Source of the DNA: JANYHF01 sp963732765
Lineage (GTDB): Bacteria > Pseudomonadota > Alphaproteobacteria > Rhizobiales > Hyphomicrobiaceae
DNA: 64,000 bases
Assembly: GCA_963732765.1 (NCBI GenBank)
Contig: CAVTAS010000010.1
Span: 868,001-932,000 of the forward strand
Reading direction: 5' to 3'
Shown: in pieces, positions 9,161 through 16,783 of the stretch
Layout of the letters: each line of letters starts with the position of its first letter
Numbering within the stretch: the first letter of the stretch is position 1
Made by a program: the position numbers and the translations under genes
The notes under the pieces: model-generated
Seen by the model: only the letters and a program-made list of their open reading frames with translations
Databases searched by the model: none
Told to the model about the DNA's origin: nothing

Positions 9161-9745
9161 CTACCGCGCGATCGTCCCGGTACGCCTGATTTTCCGCTGC
9201 AGCATCAGCACGCCGTAGACCAGCGCCTCGGCGGTCGGCGGGCAGCCGGGCACGTAAATGTCCACCGGCACGATGCGGTCGCAGCCGCGCACCACGGCGT
9301 AGGAGTAGTGGTAATAGCCGCCACCGTTGGCGCACGATCCCATCGAGATGACGTAGCGCGGTTCCGGCATCTGGTCGTAGACCTTGCGCAGCGCCGGAGC
9401 CATCTTGTTGGTCAGTGTGCCGGCCACGATCATCACGTCGGACTGGCGCGGGCTGGCGCGCGGCGCAAAGCCGAAGCGCTCGAGGTCATAGCGCGGCATC
9501 GCCGTCTGCATCATTTCCACGGCGCAACAGGCCAGCCCGAAGGTCATCCACATCAGCGAGCCGGTGCGCGCCCAGGTGATCAGCGCGTCGGCCGACGTGG
9601 TGAAAAAGCCCTTGTCGGCCAATTCGTTGTTGATGACGCCAAGCACCGCCAGATCGGCGGTCGTGTTGCGCAGGGCCGAGCCCGGCGCGCCCTCGCGCAA
9701 GGCTTCAAACGCCGGCTGCGGCTGGCCTGGCAGGATCAATCCCAT
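9161..9745 (-). CDS. nuoB: NADH-quinone oxidoreductase subunit NuoB
   Basis: This 194-residue protein is the complex I subunit that carries iron-sulfur cluster N2, the last electron carrier before quinone. The four ligands are visible: tandem C73-C74 in FGLACCAVEMM, C138 in MGSCANGGG and C168 in YVPGCPPTAEAL. The start ATG at 9745 overlaps the end of nuoA by 10 bases, the usual nuoAB coupling. Oddly, the next gene downstream is not nuoC but a convergent peptidase gene, so the rest of complex I must lie elsewhere. The sequence itself looks intact and functional. Confidence 0.95.
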   Translation of the reverse strand: MGLILPGQPQPAFEALREGAPGSALRNTTADLAVLGVINNELADKGFFTTSADALITWARTGSLMWMTFGLACCAVEMMQTAMPRYDLERFGFAPRASPRQSDVMIVAGTLTNKMAPALRKVYDQMPEPRYVISMGSCANGGGYYHYSYAVVRGCDRIVPVDIYVPGCPPTAEALVYGVLMLQRKIRRTGTIAR

Positions 9746-10101
9746 TCCAGGGCTCCCTTCTTCCATTCGTAGATGAAGCCGATGGTGAGCAGCCCCAGGA
9801 ACACCATCATGGCCCAGAACCCATAGTCGCTCATGCTCTTGAACGCGGCCGCCCAGGGGAACAGGAACGCCACTTCCAAGTCGAAAATGATGAACAGGAT
9901 CGACACCAGATAGAAGCGAACGTCGAACTGCATGCGCGCATCGTCGAAGGCATTGAAGCCGCACTCGTAAGCCGAGACCTTCTCAGGGTCGGGATTCCGG
10001 ATCGCGATCAGAAATGGCACGATCGTCAGCACCAGCGCGATGGCCAGCGCCACGCCGATGAAGATCGTGACGGCGAGGTAGTTGCCGAGCAGTTGGTCCA
10101 T
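9736..10101 (-). CDS. nuoA: NADH-quinone oxidoreductase subunit NuoA
   Basis: The 121-residue membrane subunit of complex I has three transmembrane helices (about residues 9-31, 65-87 and 94-114). The conserved loop between helices 1 and 2 reads KVSAYECGFNAFDDARMQFD, then VRFYLVSILFIIFDLEVAFL, diagnostic of NuoA. The ATG at 10101 was chosen because the longer frame to 10221 adds 40 residues without family similarity. It is first in a two-gene operon with nuoB. Upstream (10102 on) lie long palindromic repeats instead of other nuo genes. Confidence 0.95.
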   Translation of the reverse strand: MDQLLGNYLAVTIFIGVALAIALVLTIVPFLIAIRNPDPEKVSAYECGFNAFDDARMQFDVRFYLVSILFIIFDLEVAFLFPWAAAFKSMSDYGFWAMMVFLGLLTIGFIYEWKKGALEWD

Positions 10102-10220
10102 GGGAAAGGTCCGGTGGAAGGCGGTTCGGAGCGGTGTATAGCGTGTGTCGCGCCGGACCTCAAAGCCAAAGACGCCGCATTTGGGGCGGGCCAACAGCGC
10201 TGAGCGGGAGCGCCGTAACA

Positions 10221-10296
10221 CGGGGACAGTTTGCCTATTTCTATGACGGTATACTTGCCGGGCGAGGCCATGCCAAGAAATAGGTAAACTGTCCCG
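10221..10296. repeat. Palindromic element, GGGGACAGT family, copy A
   Basis: Two arms, 10221-10242 and 10276-10296, are inverted copies of a 21-22 base sequence beginning CGGGGACAGTTT and ending CTATTTCT, with one mismatch and one missing base, around a loop of about 33 bases. The same arms recur at 47716-47823 and, diverged, at 52387-52480. This geometry fits REP-type hairpins mobilised by IS200-like REP-associated transposases (inference); no such transposase is in the window. Confidence 0.8.
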
Positions 10297-10368
10297 GTTT
10301 TACTGCGGTCTCCGGCGTTTGGACGTGGCTGTGCCTCGATGGGACCCGTTCACGGGAACCAAATGGGG

Positions 10369-10428
10369 TGCGGGGCCGCCGAATGCCGCGAAATTTGGTA
10401 GTGAAAGGCGGCATCCGGCCGCCCCGCA
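10369..10428. repeat. Imperfect 21-base inverted repeat
   Basis: Arms at 10369-10389 and 10408-10428 start TGCGGGGC and end with GCATTCGG-like and ATGCCGC sequences; they pair with about three mismatches around an 18-base AT-richer loop. No second copy was noticed in the window. It may be a hairpin in non-coding RNA or a decayed repeat. Confidence 0.6.
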
Positions 10429-11100
10429 AGCGTTTTCATCGATCCCTCCGTCGCCACTTGGTGTGGGCTGCTCCACTCCCAGGCATCTCACCCCAGGAGG
10501 GCGACGGCGGCCGCCAGCCCCTGGGTGTGCGGCACCCGGCGCTGGTCGCTCCCTTCTTCCAGCAGTTCGAGACGCCCTCGAGTGCATCCCCGTAGAAGAA
10601 GGTGAGGAGAGAGTAGTATAAATTTGTGTTGCTGTAAATATATTTCTGCAAAGAGACATATACTTAACGTATAATTGGTCAATACCAACACCCCGCCAGC
10701 AAACCCGGGCGACCTCGACGTCCGCTTTCGGACCATTGCGACCGGGGAACGAAACGGCGGTGACGTGAGTGACCCATGACGTCGAGTTGCGAGATGGTGA
10801 TGGTCAGACGAAATATGGGGCAGCCCCGCCAGCGCCCGGAGATCGGACGCACCATTTCGGCGAGGGTTTGATTCCTATTTCTCCCCTGATTCTTCAGCAT
10901 GTACAGCATCTGAGCCATCGTTACCGGATGTGTCGCAATAGTCGCCGTGTGTTATGAAATTGTATATCATGTTTCTCAAATATAGTATAATGGCGGATAT
11001 TGCTTACAATTTTATACGATATGCCAAGGCAATGAAAAATATGTCATGGCTTACTCATTCCAATCAATAGCATTTTGCTGGGATTGCGAGGGGACGCATT
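10429..11100. other. Gene-free, partly AT-rich stretch upstream of the TadG-like gene
   Basis: No credible gene is seen on either strand. Composition shifts sharply: 10610-10690 and 10950-11060 are rich in A/T (for example TGTAAATATATTTCTGC and CAAATATAGTATAATGG), unlike the GC-rich genes around. TATAAT at 10986 could be a -10 element for the next gene, but no well-spaced -35 box is evident. Short fragments between 10690 and 10760 resemble the decayed repeated intergenic sequences of Hyphomicrobiales. The stretch may be imported or relic DNA. Confidence 0.5.
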
Positions 11101-13113
11101 ATGAATGCCATCAAGGCTACCGTCGTCGACCGTTTCAAGTCGAACGAGCGCGGCAATGTCGCGATGATGTTTGGCGCGACAGCGGTGGTCATGGGGATGG
11201 TGGTTGGTATTGCCATCGATATGGCGAGCGCCAGCCAAGCCCGGCAGCATATGCAAAGCGCCGCCGACGCCGCCGCGTTGGCCGCCGCGTACCCGGACCT
11301 CACCAATCGAAGCGAAGTCGCTACCCGGCTGTTCAATGCGCAATACAAGGGCTTGGCCGGCCAAGTCCCCCAGCTTTCGATCCAGGTCGATGAGGCGTCG
11401 CACACGGTGACTTTTTCAGCCAAATCGGAAGTGCCAACAACTTTGATGCGGCTGTTTGGCGTCGACCACCTCGCGGTTGATGTTTCGAGCAAAGTGGAAG
11501 CAAGTTTCGATGCCAGCGGCAATAAATTGGAAGTCGCGATGATGGTCGACCTGACCGGGTCGATGGGCGCCTCCCGTAACGGCATGGCCAAGATCGACGC
11601 GCTGAAAGCGGCGTCAAACGACCTTCTCGACATACTTTTCCCGAGCGGTTCCGCATCGTCGGAGACGACGCGCGTCGCGATTGCTCCGATGGCCGATTAC
11701 GTCAACGCCGGTCAATATGCCGCTGCCGTCACCGGGCTGGATCCGCGTGGCCCGTACAACAATCTGACAAATCTGAAGACCACCAGGCAGAGCCCGTTCA
11801 CCGGCAGGTATAGTGGAATCACAGGCAGTTCGACTGGCTCCCAATTCGGTGCGACACCGGCGAATTCTGCCAGCGGCGGCGACACCTACACGAACTATCA
11901 CTGCTCAAACCCTAACTCTCCCCCGATACTGATTGCGCAAGCAAATTATGACGCCACGAGCATCCCGGTCGGTCCGGCCGTAGCGGGCGTCGGAGCGGCC
12001 CCCGCGCAATTGCTGGATGCCGGCGCCGTCGGCCACTACGATGTCAATGCGCTCGACAACACCAGCGCCGCACTTGATTGGGAGATGTTCACCGGTGTCG
12101 CAGCCGACGAACTCATGGGTCAGTTGGGGGGCGCCGCCCAGTTGCAGCAGGGTGCTGGAAATCTTTATATCCCGATTCCGGAATCGGTAGCAGGCATCAC
12201 GTATATGACCAACTCGGTCTCGGGTAAGTTGCTCGGCGTTCCCGCATATGTCGCCGATGGCGCGCAGGCCCTTCCGCTGCAGTTCAAGTCGGCCGTCACC
12301 GAGGGGGGATATCTTGCGATCACCGGCTACGCCAATGGCGATTTCACGTTGGCGGCAACCGCGACGACCACCGGCTACTTTATCCCGGTGCCGGTCACCA
12401 TGCTGACAACCGTCACGCTGCCGGACTGCACCAGCGCGCCAAATCCCGACAATGGCTATCTAATCTCCTGCGTTACCGAACGCAGCGGCCCGACGCACCG
12501 CAATGACGATGAGTTCCCTGACGCCGGCGATTTCCTTGGGCCGTTCAACAAATCGATATCGGGCAAGAACATCAAGCTCAACTATTCCGAGGATGGCGCC
12601 TGCATGACAGCCGGACGCGAACTGCCCTCGGTCATACCGCTGACCAATCAACGCGCACTACTGCAGAATTTCTTCGACAATGCGACAATTGGCGGCTCGA
12701 CGCCCGGCCACCTCGGGCACGCCTGGGCCTGGTACATGCTGTCGCCCAAATGGAATAGCCTCTGGCCAAGCGCTAGCTCAGCCGGCGACTACAACGATCC
12801 GTCGGTGATCAAAGCCGCGATCATCATGACCGATGGCGAGTACAATACGGAGTTCACAGACGAAGACTCGAAAGTCCAAGCCCTCGCCCTTTGCGATGGT
12901 ATGCGGAAGGCCGGCATCACGGTCTACACTATCGGCTTCGGCCTTGACGGAACGGGTGCAGATAACGTTGCAGCGCAGACCCTGCGGAAGTGCGCAAATA
13001 GCGAAAAGGGCAAGTACTTCCTGGCCTACGACCACGATGCTCTGAGCCAAGCATTCCAAAGCATCGCAAGCGAACTGAAGAGCAAACAATTGGCTCTGAA
13101 GATACTGAACTAA
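11101..13113 (+). CDS. TadG-like pilus-assembly protein with von Willebrand A domain
   Basis: The 670-residue protein begins with a short cytoplasmic stretch and a TadE/TadG-type N-terminal helix (GNVAMMFGATAVVMGMVVGI, about residues 18-38), then SQARQHMQSAADAAALAAA, the hallmark of TadG. A von Willebrand A domain starts at about residue 144, with MIDAS residues in MMVDLTGSMGAS (D150, T152, S154), and ends with IIMTDGEYNT and YTIGFGLDG. A long insertion (about residues 200-460) of low-complexity Ala/Thr/Gly interrupts it. TadG works at the outer face of the inner membrane with Flp/Tad pili, but no other tad genes are nearby. A weak hairpin (13151-13169) follows. Confidence 0.85.
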   Translation: MNAIKATVVDRFKSNERGNVAMMFGATAVVMGMVVGIAIDMASASQARQHMQSAADAAALAAAYPDLTNRSEVATRLFNAQYKGLAGQVPQLSIQVDEASHTVTFSAKSEVPTTLMRLFGVDHLAVDVSSKVEASFDASGNKLEVAMMVDLTGSMGASRNGMAKIDALKAASNDLLDILFPSGSASSETTRVAIAPMADYVNAGQYAAAVTGLDPRGPYNNLTNLKTTRQSPFTGRYSGITGSSTGSQFGATPANSASGGDTYTNYHCSNPNSPPILIAQANYDATSIPVGPAVAGVGAAPAQLLDAGAVGHYDVNALDNTSAALDWEMFTGVAADELMGQLGGAAQLQQGAGNLYIPIPESVAGITYMTNSVSGKLLGVPAYVADGAQALPLQFKSAVTEGGYLAITGYANGDFTLAATATTTGYFIPVPVTMLTTVTLPDCTSAPNPDNGYLISCVTERSGPTHRNDDEFPDAGDFLGPFNKSISGKNIKLNYSEDGACMTAGRELPSVIPLTNQRALLQNFFDNATIGGSTPGHLGHAWAWYMLSPKWNSLWPSASSAGDYNDPSVIKAAIIMTDGEYNTEFTDEDSKVQALALCDGMRKAGITVYTIGFGLDGTGADNVAAQTLRKCANSEKGKYFLAYDHDALSQAFQSIASELKSKQLALKILN

Positions 13114-13150
13114 CAGTGCAAGGCCGACGCAGCCGACATATCAGTGCGAT

Positions 13151-13169
13151 GGCCGGGCTTGTCCCGGCC
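13151..13169 (+). terminator. Possible terminator after the TadG-like gene
   Basis: A perfect 7-base stem GGCCGGG / CCCGGCC with a 5-base loop lies 37 bases after the stop codon and is followed only by GTTTGC, so the T-tract is short. Termination would be weak, or the hairpin may serve RNA stability. Confidence 0.35.
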
Positions 13170-13239
13170 GTTTGCACCAGCGTCTTTGCGGATTCATGAA
13201 ACCAAAATGGACGGGAAATGAGGTAGGGTGACCGGCGGG

Positions 13240-13501
13240 TCACCTCTGGCAGCGAGCACGCTGATAGAGGTCGACAATACCGCATGTCGTCCGGTGCACG
13301 GGGTGTCTCTTCGTGGCCCATGACGTCAGGCCCTGCATGTCCGTTGCCGGGGTGCTTCTGACCTATCCACCATTCCCGGGAGCGGGCCGACAATTGCTCT
13401 GTATTGGCAACTGTCTGGTAACGGCCGAACTTCAGTTCGCTAAACGCGTAAATCTCGACCAGCTTTTCTTCGGCGCGGCGGCTGAGCCGGAACTCAGCCA
13501 T
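13240..13501 (-). pseudogene. Decayed ParE/RelE-type toxin
   Basis: From an ATG at 13501 the frame reads MAEFRLSRRAEEKLVEIYAF and continues SELKFGRYQ, a textbook ParE N-terminus. After about 29 residues the match is lost; in another frame further down, GLTSWATKRH followed by a GIVDLYQRAR-like segment resembles the C-terminal ParE strands (GLRS....RH and IVRVLHQR), ending at a stop at 13240. The total length (about 87 codons) equals an intact ParE, so small indels rather than a deletion explain the break. It lies directly behind an antitoxin-like gene in the usual parDE order. Non-functional as read here. Confidence 0.6.
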
Positions 13502-13523
13502 TGCGCAGCTTTTCCGCCAGCGC

Positions 13524-13700
13524 CTAGCCCCGTGCGCGCAACTCGGCGATGCTGGCTGTACCGACGCGGCCGCAATCGGGATGCGCAAGAGCCTCTTGCA
13601 TCAGGCGCAACTGTTCATCGCGCGACAATTGATGCGACGCGCCGACATCGGCATCGCCTGGCATCGCAGATGGAACCACTTTGCCGAGCGTCTGGATCAT
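13524..13700 (-). CDS. ParD-like antitoxin, small
   Basis: The 58-residue product (MIQTLGKVVPSAMPGDADVG...SRDEQLRLMQEALAHPDCGR, ending IAELRARG) has the acidic, helical C-terminus of antitoxins paired with ParE toxins, and its stop lies 22 bases before the toxin-like start at 13501. The start ATG at 13700 is the first in frame that is not inside the upstream GC repeat region. The N-terminal DNA-binding ribbon-helix-helix seen in full ParD proteins is short or missing, so the gene could be truncated. The toxin beside it is broken, so the module is probably dead. Confidence 0.5.
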   Translation of the reverse strand: MIQTLGKVVPSAMPGDADVGASHQLSRDEQLRLMQEALAHPDCGRVGTASIAELRARG

Positions 13701-13779
13701 ACAATCTCCGCTACCACATTTCCCGTTTGACGCGAGACACCTTCCCCCCCGCCCCCACCTGTGGCACACCCTCCCCACC

Positions 13780-14835
13780 ATGAAATTCCTTGACCAAGCA
13801 AAAATCTACGTCCGCTCCGGTGCTGGCGGCAATGGCGCGCTCTCGTTCCGGCGCGAAAAGTTCCTTGAGTTCGGCGGCCCCGATGGGGGCGACGGCGGGC
13901 GCGGCGGCGATGTCGTTGCGCTGTGCGTCGAGAACCTCAACACGCTGATCGACTACCGCTACCAGCAGCATTTCCGCGCCGAGCCGGGCCAGGGCGGCAT
14001 GGGGCGCAATCGCTCAGGCGCCGCCGGGGCGGACATGGTGTTCAAGGTGCCGCCGGGCACGCAGATTTTCGCCGAGGACAACGAGACGCTGATCGCCGAT
14101 CTGGTCAAGCCGGGCGATCGCGCGGTGATCCTACAGGGCGGCAATGGCGGTTTTGGCAACGCCCATTTCAAGACCGCGACCAACCGCGCGCCGCGCCACC
14201 ACAATCCGGGCGAGGAGGCGGTCGAGATCACCATCTGGCTGCGCTTGAAACTGATTGCCGACGCCGGCATCATTGGCCTGCCGAATGCGGGCAAGTCAAC
14301 CTTCCTGGCGGCGGTATCGGGGGCCAAGCCGAAGATCGCGGCTTATCCGTTCACGACGCTGCACCCCAACCTCGGGGTGGTGAAGGTCGATAATGTAGAC
14401 TTCGTGCTGGCCGATATTCCCGGGCTGATCGAGGGCGCCAACGAGGGGGCGGGCCTGGGCACGCGGTTCCTCGGCCACGTCGAGCGCTGCAAGGTGCTGT
14501 TGCATCTGGTCGACATCAATGAGCCGGATGTGGCCGAGGCGTACCGCACCGTGCGGCGCGAACTCAAGGCCTACGGGGCGGGGCTGGACAAGCGCAAGGA
14601 AGTGGTGGCGCTGAGCAAGCTCGATGCCGCCGATCCCGAGCTGATCGAGGCGAAGTCGGCCGAGCTGCAAAAGGCCGCCCGCAAGAAGCCACTGCTGCTG
14701 TCCGGGGTAACCGGCAAGGGCGTGACCGAGGCCCTGCGCAAGCTGGCCGCCGTGATCCGGCCCGAACCGGTGGTGGAGCGTGAGGCGACGACGCTGCCGG
14801 TGGAGGGCGAGACCGAGGATCAGTGGCGGCCGTAA
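13780..14835 (+). CDS. obgE: GTPase ObgE/CgtA
   Basis: The 351-residue essential GTPase acts in late 50S ribosome assembly and stress control. The N-terminal glycine-rich Obg domain runs from MKFLDQAKIYVRSGAGGNG through GGDGGRGGDVV, followed by the G domain at about residue 160: G1 GLPNAGKST (166-174), switch I ending YPFTTLHPNLG, G3 DIPG and G5-like LLLSGVTGKG. The G4 motif reads SKLD instead of NKxD, a variation also found in other alphaproteobacterial Obg. The C-terminal OCT domain is absent. The start ATG at 13780 sits at the exact Obg N-terminus; upstream sequence in frame is unrelated. rpmA/rplU are not adjacent. Confidence 0.95.
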   Translation: MKFLDQAKIYVRSGAGGNGALSFRREKFLEFGGPDGGDGGRGGDVVALCVENLNTLIDYRYQQHFRAEPGQGGMGRNRSGAAGADMVFKVPPGTQIFAEDNETLIADLVKPGDRAVILQGGNGGFGNAHFKTATNRAPRHHNPGEEAVEITIWLRLKLIADAGIIGLPNAGKSTFLAAVSGAKPKIAAYPFTTLHPNLGVVKVDNVDFVLADIPGLIEGANEGAGLGTRFLGHVERCKVLLHLVDINEPDVAEAYRTVRRELKAYGAGLDKRKEVVALSKLDAADPELIEAKSAELQKAARKKPLLLSGVTGKGVTEALRKLAAVIRPEPVVEREATTLPVEGETEDQWRP

Positions 14836-14878
14836 ATGACCAACTCGCGCACAGATCGCAAAGAGTTCCAGGACTCCT

Positions 14879-15082
14879 GTGGTCGAAGAGCCGCTGCCGT
14901 CGGCACTCGACACCTTGAAGCAGTCGATCGCCAAGGGTGATGCTGATCTGGCGGCTGGCCGGAGCAAGACCTACGCTCCCGGCGAACTTGCTCGCGAACT
15001 TAAGGACGGATTGTCGCCGCGCCGCCCCCTTCCCCCCATTTTGCCGGCGCGCGCTACCAACGCCGGGACACTTTCATGCTGA
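14879..15082 (+). CDS. Short ORF, possible antitoxin remnant
   Basis: The GTG-started 67-codon frame encodes VEEPLPSALDTLKQSIAKGD, continuing DLAAGRSKTYAPGELARELK, reminiscent of the C-terminal toxin-binding helix of small antitoxins. The last 20 codons run into proline/alanine-rich sequence that overlaps the start of the next gene and are unlikely to be native. A second frame from the ATG at 14836 reads 14 plausible residues before this one, suggesting a small indel. I treat it as a relic; expression is uncertain. Confidence 0.3.
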   Translation: MVEEPLPSALDTLKQSIAKGDADLAAGRSKTYAPGELARELKDGLSPRRPLPPILPARATNAGTLSC

Positions 15083-15978
15083 TCGGGATCGACTGGGGCG
15101 GCACCAAGATCGAGGGTGTCGCCATGCTGGCGGACGGGCGTGAGTTGCTGCGCCTGCGCGAGGACACTCCCCGCCACGATTACCAGGGCTGCATCGCCGT
15201 CATTGCCGATGTGATTGCGCGGCTGGAGCGCGAAACCGGGCAGACCGGCTCGATCGGCATCGGCATGCCGGGATCGCTGGAGCCGAAGTCGCGGCTGGGC
15301 AAGGGGGCGAGCTCCACCTGGCTGCTGGGGCAGCCGGTCGAGGCGGACTTACGCGCGGCGCTCAAGCGCGACATCATCGTCGAGAACGACGCCGACTGCC
15401 TGGCCGCGTCCGAGGCCATCGACGGGGCGGGGGCGGGCTATAATGTCGTGTTCGCCGTTATCCTGGGGTCGAGCGCGGGGGCGGGCGTGGCGGTCGGCGG
15501 GCGGGCGCACCACGGGCCGAACAATTCGGCTGGCGACTGGGGGCACAATCCGTTGCCCTACCCGCACGTCAGCGAACTTCCGGGGCAACCCTGCTGGTGC
15601 GGCAAGACCGGTTGCATCGAGCAGTGGGTGTCGGGCCGCGCATTCACGGCCGACTATCTGCGCCATGCCGGCGAGGAACTGAAACCCTGGCAGATCATGG
15701 AAAAAGCGCGGGCCGGCGACCGCCTCGCGCGGTTGCTGTGGGAGCGCTACGTCGACCGGCTGGGGCGCGGGCTCGCCGTGGTCGTGAATACGCTGGACCC
15801 GGACGTCTTTGTCATGGGCGGCGGTATCTCGAACATCGATGAGTTGTATCGCGACCTGCCGGCGGCCATCGCGCGCAACACGTTTTCCGTGGTATTCGAG
15901 ACACCGATCAAACGCGCCGTACACGGTGATTCCAGCGGCGTGCGTGGCGCCGCCTGGCTCTGGAAGGATGGAAAGTAG
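15076..15978 (+). CDS. ROK-family sugar kinase
   Basis: The 300-residue protein starts MLIGIDWGGTKIEGV, the phosphate-binding loop of ROK kinases, and has the catalytic-region Asp in VENDADCLAASEA, plus the zinc-binding CWCGKTGCIEQWVSG (ROK signature CxCGxxGCxE, about residues 175-189). MGGGISN near the C-terminus completes the ATPase-like fold. Relatives phosphorylate fructose, glucose, mannose or N-acetylglucosamine; the exact substrate is not evident. It starts the plus-strand cluster, with the next gene beginning right after its stop, and so probably belongs to the sugar-acid catabolic island. Confidence 0.9.
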   Translation: MLIGIDWGGTKIEGVAMLADGRELLRLREDTPRHDYQGCIAVIADVIARLERETGQTGSIGIGMPGSLEPKSRLGKGASSTWLLGQPVEADLRAALKRDIIVENDADCLAASEAIDGAGAGYNVVFAVILGSSAGAGVAVGGRAHHGPNNSAGDWGHNPLPYPHVSELPGQPCWCGKTGCIEQWVSGRAFTADYLRHAGEELKPWQIMEKARAGDRLARLLWERYVDRLGRGLAVVVNTLDPDVFVMGGGISNIDELYRDLPAAIARNTFSVVFETPIKRAVHGDSSGVRGAAWLWKDGK

Positions 15979-16783
15979 ATGGACGTGAATGCCCTGGACG
16001 AGCGCTTCGCCTTCGCCACACAGCTGATCGCAGAGGCGGGCGCGCTGGCGCATGGCTATTTCATGAACCGCGATATCGCTGGTCATCCAGAGCAAGGGCC
16101 TGCAGGATATGGCGAGCCAGGCCGATATGGCCACCGAGGTGCTGATCCGCGACGCCCTGCGTGAGCGCTTTGCCGGGGACGGGTTTCTTGGCGAGGAGAC
16201 GGGTCGCGGCGAATTGGGTTCGTCCGACTGCATCTGGGTGGTCGATCCGATCGACGGCACGCAACCGTTCGTGCACGGATTGCCCAGCTGGTGCGTGTCC
16301 ATCGGATTGCTGGTGGAGGGCAAGATCGAGATGGGCTTTGTCTTTGCTCCGGCGTTGAACGAACTGTTCGTCGGCCGGCGCGGCGGGCCGGCAACACTGA
16401 ACGACAAGCCGATCCGCGTCTTCGACGCCGCTGCGCTGACCGAAGGCATGGTCGGCGTCGGCTACAATCCGCGACTGCCGACCAAAGACTACATCGACTT
16501 CTTCGAGCGCTTCCTGCGTCAGGGCGGCGTGCACTACCGCAACGGTTCGGGCGCGCTGATGCTCTGCCATGTCGCCGCCGGCCGCCTGATCGGCTATGTC
16601 GAGCCGCGGATCAATTCCTGGGATTGCCTGGGCGCACTCGCGGTCATTCAATCGGCCGGTGGTCAGTTTAATGACTTTCTGGCCAATGATGGGTTATGGA
16701 ATGGCAATCCGATCGCCGCCGGCGGGCCGAGACTGCTGCCCAAGTTGATGGCGCTGCTGGACTTGGACGGCGGTCATGGCTGA
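15979..16783 (+). pseudogene. Inositol-monophosphatase-family gene with a frameshift
   Basis: Two frames together give one complete IMPase-fold protein. From the ATG at 15979 the first 32 residues (MDVNALDERFAFATQLIAEA, ending GYFMNRD) fit the family N-terminus; the match then jumps by one base to SLVIQSKGLQDMASQADMA. A single extra A near 16075 (GCGATATCGC instead of GCGATTCGC) explains it. The rest is intact: metal ligands in GEETG and WVVDPIDGT, and WDCLGALAVIQSAGG near the end. The family dephosphorylates inositol phosphate, histidinol phosphate or sugar phosphates. It overlaps the RuBisCO-like gene by 8 bases. Either a sequencing indel or a real inactivation. Confidence 0.8.

Noticed and set aside
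10369..10428. tRNA or structured RNA suggested by the strong 21-base stem
   Set aside because: No cloverleaf, no T-loop or anticodon arm; a single stem-loop only.
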